64,000 nt of DNA from Cryptomeria japonica (lineage: Eukaryota > Streptophyta > Pinopsida > Cupressales > Cupressaceae). Each line of letters opens with the position of its first letter. Within the stretch, counting starts at the first letter, position 1. Shown one piece after another: positions 56,371 to 64,000 of the stretch. The translations under genes and the position numbers were made by a program. The notes below the pieces were generated by a model that was given only the letters and a program-made list of their open reading frames with translations, was not told the DNA's origin and made no database searches. The stretch lies in contig NC_081415.1 of NCBI RefSeq assembly GCF_030272615.1, positions 374,679,392-374,743,391 of the forward strand, given 5' to 3'.

Positions 56371-57689
56371 ATTGCATACGGGTAAGCTCGAGGTGATCGT
56401 TAAATCCCTACAAGGACAGGACAACAAGGCTGAATGTATACGCGAGGGAATTTTCATAGCAGCAATACATATATGATAAAAGAAAACTATGTTTGACGAG
56501 ATATATATATCCAAACTGGTTCTATTCTATATATCTATTTATGCAACGAGATAAAAGAATGCCACTCATATTAGAAGATGGTGGAGTAGTTTTGAATCGA
56601 AGAATGTATCCCTGTATATTTCTGTAAGTCAATGTGTTTGCAGGGAAAATGTTTTTTTTTGCCAATGGATGGACAAAATATATGTCCACACTATGAAACA
56701 CGGGAACAATGACAACTATTTGGATGCAGCCAAACATGTATACAACTGACCTTTTTTGTGTTGCTGAAACACTCAAAAGAATGCTCATATCTTGAAATTT
56801 GAACAACATACAATGTATTATCTTACCAAAGTATCTGGGGGAGGCTGCTGCTATGGAGCAGGAGAGCTAGCCGAAGATGACATAGTGCTTAACACTCTTC
56901 ACAATTGGAGGAATGGATCTTATGTGAGAGCAAACAACGTCTATAGAACAATAAGCAACATAAAGAAAGGTTGAATAGAATATTCAAATAAATCCTCCAA
57001 AGGAAAGTGCAACATAAAAAACAAACATTCATAAATATCGAGATTAATATACATGCACACTTTGATTGCCCAACAAATTCAAAGATTTGTTTCCTATTTT
57101 TCCATTTTCTGATTTTCTTATGGGTTAGTGTTTTGTTTGTCTTGCTGAAACGAGGTGTAACATGCCAACAATTCAAATTAACTACTAGATGCAGGAAAAG
57201 ATAGTCTAAGCAAATGCATTGTTGTCATCTTCAACAAAAGCCAAAGTAAGTTCAGGTTGCATATTCAAAGATTCATCTAGAGCATTTGGCAGGTCCAGAG
57301 CTCTAGGTGTCAAATGGGTTGGCTTATGTGAAATCATCATTGCCCAACTACCAGTAACAATAGTGTGCAATTTTGGATGGAATTTTCCAAATAACAATGT
57401 TAGAAATGTTAGCAATGTGACCATTAACCAGGTCCTAAAGTATAAAGGGAATGAACGGAAAGGAATTATAGTTACTTTGTGGGGATGGAGCGGTTAACAG
57501 TGTGCCCTAGCAATTGCAACATAGCCTAGAACAACCCAAAAAATATATGAAGTTAGTAATTTTCCTATCATAATATTTTTTTAAATAAAACCTATTTTAT
57601 TTTGTAGGTGACAGAGGAATGGTTTGGTAGTTGATATAACATGGATAGTGAGCAATTTCTACGATGCTCAAGACTATTGAATTTGTCAT
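56371..57689. other. Unrecognised region upstream of the RPA1 remnant
   Basis: No supported gene. A minus-strand frame (57206-57424) ends in the acidic peptide LTLAFVEDDNNAFA and looks faintly protein-like, but I cannot place it. Confidence 0.3.
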
Positions 57690-57818
57690 GTTCAACTCTT
57701 TGAACGATTGTTGAGCCCTTATGGAGAATCAATTGTCAACTGTGATCAAATATCAAGCATGCCAACTATTACGTTTTCTATTGGAAGAAAAAAAATTAGT
57801 CTCACAACAGACCATGTT
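57690..57818 (+). pseudogene. Fragment of a phytepsin-type aspartic protease
   Basis: The plus-strand frame reads VQLFERLLSPYGESIVNCDQ, then ISSMPTITFSIGRKKISLT and TDHV. This matches the end of the plant-specific insert and start of the following catalytic segment in vacuolar aspartic proteases (usual pattern QLCERLPSP.GES.VDC..LSSMP.VSFTIG.K.F.L). One of the conserved Cys (NC) remains; the Cys of QLC is Phe. Stops lie just upstream and the match ends after 43 residues. No catalytic DTG/DSG is present. It runs opposite to the RPA remnant and is probably a captured or stranded piece of a host gene. Confidence 0.65.
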
Positions 57819-59380
57819 TGTCTTAACCACAAAAGACTATTTATTGTAGCAAAATGGCTATCTAGTTTGGTTAGTCTTTTGGATTTAAAATATCTCATTT
57901 TGAAAGGTTGCAAAATTGAAACCTTAAATAGTATTGAGAAATTGTCCATAAAATGAATTTCAGTTAAAAGTATGCACATGTTCGAAGATAAAGTTTTCAA
58001 CATTTACACATCAGTGGTAGGCACACACGAACTTTTGTAGTCCACATAATGCCATAAAACATTTTTAAAACAATTACAACTGGCTAACCACAACAATTTT
58101 CAAATTATAAGTTCAAATAGAATGGTCAAGGTTACAACAAGGCTGAAATGTAAAATATAGATGCTCCAAATGCAAGTTAAGACCATTATTTTGATAATAG
58201 TTTGTAATCATATTTTGTTCAGGACCATGACACCTTGATTTCAAACTATGCCTCTAAATTCCTTTCCTAAAGTTACAATTAATTCTCTAGTTATCATGTA
58301 TAGTGTCCTTAAGACCTATTATTGGTTGGTTCAACATTTTTTCGTTATGACGTATTTTGTCCATTGTTTTGTTTTGGATGATTGAATCTTTGATTTTTGG
58401 CTAGGGTTTTTATATAATCTTTTGAGTCTTTGATTGGAATTTTGTTTAGGATTATGCAATCCTTGTTTTATTATTTCAGCGGTGCTTTCAGATATCTTTT
58501 ATGCTATGTTACCCTGAGTTTCCGAGATAGGGACAACAAAGGATGACAGAACGAGTTTCTGGGATGGCTATTTTTTTGGGCAATTTTGGCAACAGCGAGG
58601 GGACGACAAAGGGAACAACTATATTAAATATAGGGAAACTTTAAAATATATAGGGAAGTGTTAAATTTTCATATGAAAAATAGTTAAAGCATGTATATAT
58701 ATACATTATATGCTTATGAAAACATGGATAAAGCAAGTATATGTACATTATAGAACCTTAACATACCACATTTGTGTTCAAAATTCATTGTCAATACTCA
58801 ATATACATTCATAATTTAGAATTCATTGTTAATATTCAATATGCATTCATAATTGAAAATACATTGCCAATATGCCAACACTTGTTTGCATGTAGTTCAT
58901 TGTTTCTTTCTGGTTGGAGGATAGTTTGATAATCTTCCATTTCTATAATGACCTACAATCGCTTATTTATGCACTACAAAGTTTTGGTTGTTTGTGGAAT
59001 TCTACACCAAGTTGTTATTCATATTTCTGAGTGCTTTTGGCTATGATTTAGACCTGTTTACCTTTTATATTTGTGAAAAGTCCAATATTGCAAACCTGCA
59101 ACCGCTCTTTTACGCACTGTTGAGTTCTAAGTGTTTGTGAAATTTATTACCAAAGTGTTGCTGATTATTTCTAAGTGCTTTTACAAGTGATGAAATTTAT
59201 TTCTAAGTGCTTTTTCTAAGCGTTGAGTTCTAAGTGTTTCTGAAATTTATTTGTCTGACAATGTAGAGGTGTATGTGATGAACATCTTCAATTTTTTTTT
59301 GGAGCTAAACTCTTTGAGGGATGCGATAACGATAAATGGTATTTATTCTTTCATGAACAAATAGGAGGAAAGGTTTCACA
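57819..59380. other. Unrecognised AT/T-rich region
   Basis: No gene supported. Short phrase repeats occur: ttctaagtgttt.tgaaatttatt at 59127, 59188 and 59230, and attcattgtcaatactcaatatac/attcattgttaatattcaatatgc near 58782 and 58822. Confidence 0.35.
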
Positions 59381-59388
59381 AACATAGT

Positions 59389-59575
59389 ATAGGTTTCTTC
59401 TGGTCGGGGATTGGGACTCCCTAGCAACAATATATGAAGAAAGCATTCTACCCTAGAGAGGTTTTGACCACTTTTCTATCCAACTGCAATTATCCCTTGA
59501 CAAGGTACCTATAAGGTTTTCCTTCAAGAATGTGGCTCAGGGATGCATGCTTGAGAGATAAGGGTGGCTCAGTGA
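59389..59575 (+). pseudogene. Relic of a LINE endonuclease domain
   Basis: The frame reads RFLLVGDWDSLATIYEESIL, a stop, then GFDHFSIQLQLSLDKVPIRF, then after a shift MWLRDACLRDKG. This corresponds to the C-terminal end of plant LINE endonucleases (..SRLDRFL..DW..., SDHFPI, RFEN/FKFENMWL). The catalytic SDHFP has become FDHFS. It is too short and broken to act. Confidence 0.55.
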
Positions 59576-59602
59576 TGGTCAAATGTCATGAAATGAACCA
59601 CT

Positions 59603-59852
59603 GAAAGGAGGACACAAACTCTTCCAATTTGGTAAAAAGATAAACTATGTCAAAAACTTATTAAAGGAATGAAGTGTGGTTCAATTATGTCCACAAGACC
59701 AAGCAATCTATGGGGCCCAAAATTGGTGAAAGGAGGACACAAACTCTTCCAATTTGGGCAAAAGATAAACTATATCAAAAACCAATTAAAGGAATGGAAC
59801 GTGGTTCAATTATGTCCACATGACCAAGTAATCTATGGGACTGAAAACTGAG
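59603..59852. repeat. 125-bp tandem duplication
   Basis: The unit beginning gaaaggaggacacaaactc at 59603 repeats at 59728 with the same order throughout (cttccaatttgg, aaaagataaacta, ttaaaggaatg, ggttcaattatgtccaca). About one base in ten differs. The open frame across it (59669-59851) is a by-product of the repeat. Confidence 0.9.
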
Positions 59853-62800
59853 AACACAATGACCACCAAAGAGCCAACCAACCGAAAAAAGGACATAGGT
59901 ATACAATACACACCATTACACAATGAAAGCATACAATTTAATCAAATTTTCACCATCTTCTGATATATATGATAGTTGGAGACATAATGGTACTGCAACA
60001 AAGATCACTGAGGCTAGCTTACATGTATACACAAGCCAATTAGGAGATGATGGAGACATCAAATTTTAAGAGCGTCTGAATTTATTTTTTACCAAGGTAA
60101 TGCCTATTTGCTTATAATTAAAGCATCACTCAAAATCAAGGGCATGAAATGTCTATAGAAGGCACAAGAGGGTTACCTATTTGTTCAATCTTGTGGGTCA
60201 AGTGTTTATTATAGGATTGTAAACCCACAATGGAATTTTTTAGCCATTGACATGTATCTCACATTGAAATTAAGGTTGTCTTGTGCTTCAAGGATTCTGC
60301 TATGTTTAGGATTGAATTGCAACGAAAGGTTACTCGCTAATAATCTTAAAAAGATGCATATTTATTGTGAACACCTAAATATAAGACATGATGAGACGGT
60401 GTATGCAACATTTTCTGTTCAACAAATTTCAAGAATATAAACAAAAACACAATGTGCATCATTCTACTAGTTAATCATGTAAAAACTTACTAGTATAACT
60501 AATCAGATCTTTTTTGTTTTTGTGGTTATTCATTGTCAGTGCTAAAGTAGCTAAACATATTTTAGAAAGGGAACAATTCAAAATATACTACCCATGTGAA
60601 GAGCCCATGTAGATGCATGCAACAAAGTTGGGGGTGACTTGTTTGAGGTTTCTAATTTTGGATCCATTTATTCCTATTACTGATCAAACCATTAGACAAT
60701 GCAATCAACATAAGTATTACAAGAAACCTCAATAACTGAAAACAAACAGGGGGCTGCGCAACAACCACTAAATCTATAATGACCCCCACTAAATGCAGAA
60801 ATGACAGACATAAAACAGTCCACAAAAAAATATTCTTTTTTTAATCTTTTTCTATAATTTTTTGCTAACAGCATACAGTCAAAGGGAAGCCTACCAATTT
60901 TATACAACTTACTGGGTATTGCCATGTTACAAAGTCTATAATGACTAATGCATATGGCTACTGAGAGTTTCTGCCTTCAAGATGATAGGTTCATGCCTTA
61001 AGGGTTTCATCTCCAATGTGCTAAGATATTGATGCAGTGTCACAACCACTAAAGTGAGCTTTTCTTAAAAAGTGCCTTCTTCTGCCTCGTGCATTGTTTT
61101 ATAAACCTACTTTCGAGGAACCATCAACCATGGGAAGCTAGTCCACAAATAGTGGCAACTAACTGACAATTAATTTCTTCAAATGGAGGCAACTAACGGA
61201 CCAATACCCCCTCAAAATTGTCGATCCACAATCATAGGCAATCACTCCTAAATTGGTGGCATTTAACTGGCCAATTCAGTACCTAAATAGTGGCGATGGC
61301 TCATAGTTAGTGAAGATCCAGCTGCTTCTTAGCTGAAAAACATAAATATTCAGTTGTTGCTCAACTAAAGGACACAAGGCTTAGCAATCTTAATCCTAAA
61401 ATGCAAAATACACTTGTCACTAAAGACTGAAAGTAGCTATCACCTTATCTAATTGTTGATTTTCTATTGAGTCCATTCATGAAATAATTGTAGATTTAAA
61501 AAGGGGATAGGGAACATTACAATTCTTCACTTCCCATAATTGCTTGTCCACAAGCAATAGTGGTAGATGTTAAAAAATCTTTGGTGTCTCGCGTAGACCA
61601 ATTTGACTCATCTTTGGTGGTCCTTGCCAAGATTGTTACCATGGTCGATTAGGAGGTTGCCATTTCTACCTTGATACAAACTGATTGTCTAGCTGGAAAT
61701 TAGTTAATGTGGGCTCCTTGAATAAGCTGTCTGAAAAAGAAAGGGTAACCCCAAATATAAATTACTTCTAAGATCTACGACAGAAGACGCTACATCCAAA
61801 GGGAGATCAAATAGACACTATGTTGGATACTATTTAGCCTCCTAAACGTTTATTTAAAACATTTATTAATTCATTTCCTTAATATGATAACATGGCTTAT
61901 GTATCAAAAAACACCACCGAAGAAAACAAAAAAGAAGCCAAGAATCTTCTAATTTGCTTAGCTTAATTTAGACGCTGCATAATTGAAATGGACGCTCTAT
62001 TGAAGCAATTGTGTATATTGTTATGTATACTATTAATAGTAAATATAATGGCATATTTTAAATTGTACAATAACTTACATAAAAGATAGGCGTTAGGCCT
62101 TTTCATATGTATAGTTGTATTACTATTAAAACATAGAATTGGACTGTGCAAAACAAGGCTGGACTGGGCACCTAAAAAGAAATTTTTTCATAAGGTATAT
62201 ATATTTTGGTAAAAAATGCAAAGAAAAACATTGTGATTTCACCTTCAAGTTACAGTCATAAGCGACAAAAGCACGATTAACTGCATTAGAAAATAACAAA
62301 CAAATTTAATAACAAACTCACCTTTTAAGAAATTTTATACGACATGTTTATTGAAACACATTACAAATTTGGGATTGGCATTAGTTTGTCAGAGGTGATC
62401 AGTTGTCTACATAAAAAGTAAAAAAATCTGATGAGTGAGGCCTTTCAGGAACCCTAAATGGGCAACCAGACAATCAACACGACATCAATTATGTCTGCTC
62501 GTCTTCTTTCTTCAGCACAAAGACCGTTTCCATCTTCCCTTAAAATATGAACAAGAAAAAAACCATAAAAAAGGGTGCAAGAAACACTAATCGACCATTT
62601 ATCAAAAACCTCATTAGTAAAAGCTAGTGTAATGAGATAAGTATGGGTAGAACCATTTGGCATCATGGCAATATAAGTTGCTATGTACTGGTAAGCCTAC
62701 CCTTGTCATTCTGGGCACCACATTTAACCATAATGCAATGCACACGAGTTCCACTAAAGAGGCATAATTGAATACGATGCAAAAGAGATGGTAAATGATG

Positions 62801-62889
62801 CCATTCGAATTCTTGGAGCTGCTACATTATACCTATAAAAACTAAGATTCCACACCAAACCCTACCATGGGACATTGGGAAAAAAAAAC
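59853..62889. other. Unrecognised region
   Basis: No gene supported. Around 61135-61310 four imperfect copies of a phrase like aaat.gtggcaactaactg.caat recur at 45-60-bp spacing. At 61541 there is a palindrome attgcttgtccacaagcaat. Confidence 0.35.
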
Positions 62890-63000
62890 CTGATTAGCCG
62901 TATGCAGATTGAGCCAAAAAAGAATTCATTGGAACCATGGCAAGGAACTTACCTCAAGATTTTCCTTTCAATACACCACCAAGAGAAAATGGGCAGAGTT
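62890..63000. repeat. Segment related to 39275-39385
   Basis: Shared order: gat(t)..gcc(c)aaaaaag..ttca.tg.aacca.gg, aacttac.t.aagatttt.ctttcaata, then agagaaaat and gttt/gttc. Both contain a possible minus-strand splice donor before aacttac. Identity is roughly three in four by eye. Confidence 0.5.
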
Positions 63001-63648
63001 CACATCAAAAATATTTTGAAACCCTAAAAGAGTAAAATATTTTTTGAAAATGAGATTAAAACTACAAACATTTGCTGCTAAACCCCAAACGAGGCCCAAA
63101 TCATCCATGTATACAATGAAAGAAATATACAACATAAAATGAAAGAAATATACCTGTTTGTTGTAGCGAGAAGCAACTGTATTTTGGGTAGTCTCTATTC
63201 CAGGCGAAGAGGTTGGCCGAATCCAGAACGATGAAGTTTACAGTGAGTTGTATGAGCAGAAGTGCTTCTCTTCATGAGGCCATACTTCAAATTGAAAACC
63301 CCAAACGAGGCCCAAAGAAACCATTAATGCCAATAAAAAACATTTCAATCTTCTCACGCATCAAACAACCGCTAACATAATACATTGCATGACATTTTGC
63401 ACGCCTTTTCCATCGCTACATTTAATCACACTATGCAAATTCCCTTTTGTAAGTATTTGAAAGCATAGCCAAATCTAGCGGGAGCTCGCGTATCCGAGAA
63501 ATTTTCATGGAGCAAGGACAAACTCGCCACATTTCGAGTAGCAGATTTGTCCATGCATCCATAAGGTCACCGTAATTTATTTATTACTCATGAACCTCAT
63601 AACTCGCATTTCCATAAGGTCACCGTTAATAAATTTTCTCGTTCTCGT

Positions 63649-63787
63649 TTAAAAAAGATTTGGAATACTGACAATTTTTCGGGCATAAATGCCCCCATTG
63701 AAAGCCTATCAGCTTCCATTTAAAAAAAAATCCAGAATACTGACAATTTTCCAGGCATAAATGCCCCCACTGAAAGCCTATCGGCTT
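63649..63787. repeat. 72-bp tandem duplication with a palindromic core
   Basis: ggaatactgacaatttttcgg is followed by gcataaatgcccccattg and gaaagcctatcagctt; the second copy starts near 63733. Each copy contains the near-perfect hairpin GGCATaaATGCC. Confidence 0.8.
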
Positions 63788-63806
63788 AAAAATTTGCAAA
63801 CATATT

Positions 63807-64000
63807 TGTTGGAGATATTGTTGGCATTATGTGAACCGGTATGAGGACATAATGACATTGTGTGTTGTCATTGATGTCAATATGATAAACAAGTGCGAAC
63901 CGGCATATGAGAGAACCAGTAGAACACTGTGAATCGACATTTGTGCCAAAGTGAAGCGGTGTGTTTGTTCATGATGAACTGGCATATAGTTATGAGAACC
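63807..64000 (+). repeat. Probable start of a copia-type LTR (runs off the window)
   Basis: TGTTGGAGATATTGTTGG opens a segment with recurring gaaccgg(c/t)at phrases (near 63831, 63897, 63913, 63976), a style common in plant copia LTRs. Only 194 bp are visible, so the right end and the element body cannot be checked. Confidence 0.4.

Noticed and set aside
57219-57497. Plus-strand ORF ending ..ERKGIIVTLWGWSG, thought to be an OB-fold piece
   Set aside because: Only the short TLWG phrase resembles RPA proteins; the rest does not, and it runs opposite to the RPA1 remnant.
61541-61560. Palindrome attgcttgtccacaagcaat as a terminator or regulatory hairpin
   Set aside because: It is isolated, with no gene beside it; a single 9-bp palindrome is weak evidence in 64 kb.

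Overview
The window looks like nuclear DNA of a land plant with a large, repeat-swollen genome; a conifer or other gymnosperm is my best guess. This is inference from style: long, old, deeply nested LTR elements, a plant-type LINE with a C-terminal RNase H domain, and decayed Helitron-like helicase and RPA genes. No intact host gene, rRNA, tRNA or CRISPR array is visible. Almost every coding stretch is a broken transposable-element protein.

Layout. (1) 1-7698: a plus-strand Ty3/gypsy-like element with a 5' LTR cut by the window edge, ruined gag and protease, no reverse transcriptase or integrase, and a 3' LTR split by a 941-bp insertion. (2) 7939-8399: a MITE with inverted ends. (3) 10030-29600: a four-level nest. 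A copia 3' end and LTR (10182-10209, resuming at 29333) was split by a 19.1-kb minus-strand LTR element (10210-29332, duplication CTAAA). That element has a G-patch and proline-rich coding remnants and a 50-bp x13 leader array. It was itself hit by an LTR-type insertion (12997-18461) that carries a three-part copia cluster (14939-17946), by a second LTR-like insertion (19695-21253) holding a hairpin array, and by a small MITE.

(4) 32-57 kb: a minus-strand Helitron-like district with a PIF1-like helicase pseudogene (35107-36781) and an RPA1-like pseudogene (54519-56370). These lie about 4.4 kb apart once the insertion 40206-53532 is removed. Nearby are orphan fragments of host-like genes: an NB-ARC P-loop exon and a phytepsin-type aspartic protease piece. 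(5) 40206-53532: an LTR-like insertion (ends TGTAATAACC / GGTTATGACA) carrying ten tandem 21-bp hairpins whose arms covary. Nested in it is a nearly full-length LINE (42414-50379) with ORF1, ORF2 and two further sense ORFs after ORF2. (6) 57-64 kb: mostly unrecognised AT-rich DNA with a LINE endonuclease relic, a 125-bp tandem repeat and a probable copia LTR start at the right edge.

The points most worth a second look are the covarying hairpin minisatellite (40331-40547), the LINE carrying an extra coding module between its RNase H and its 3' tail, two further tandem arrays of hairpin units inside LTR elements, and the duplicated LINE target locus.
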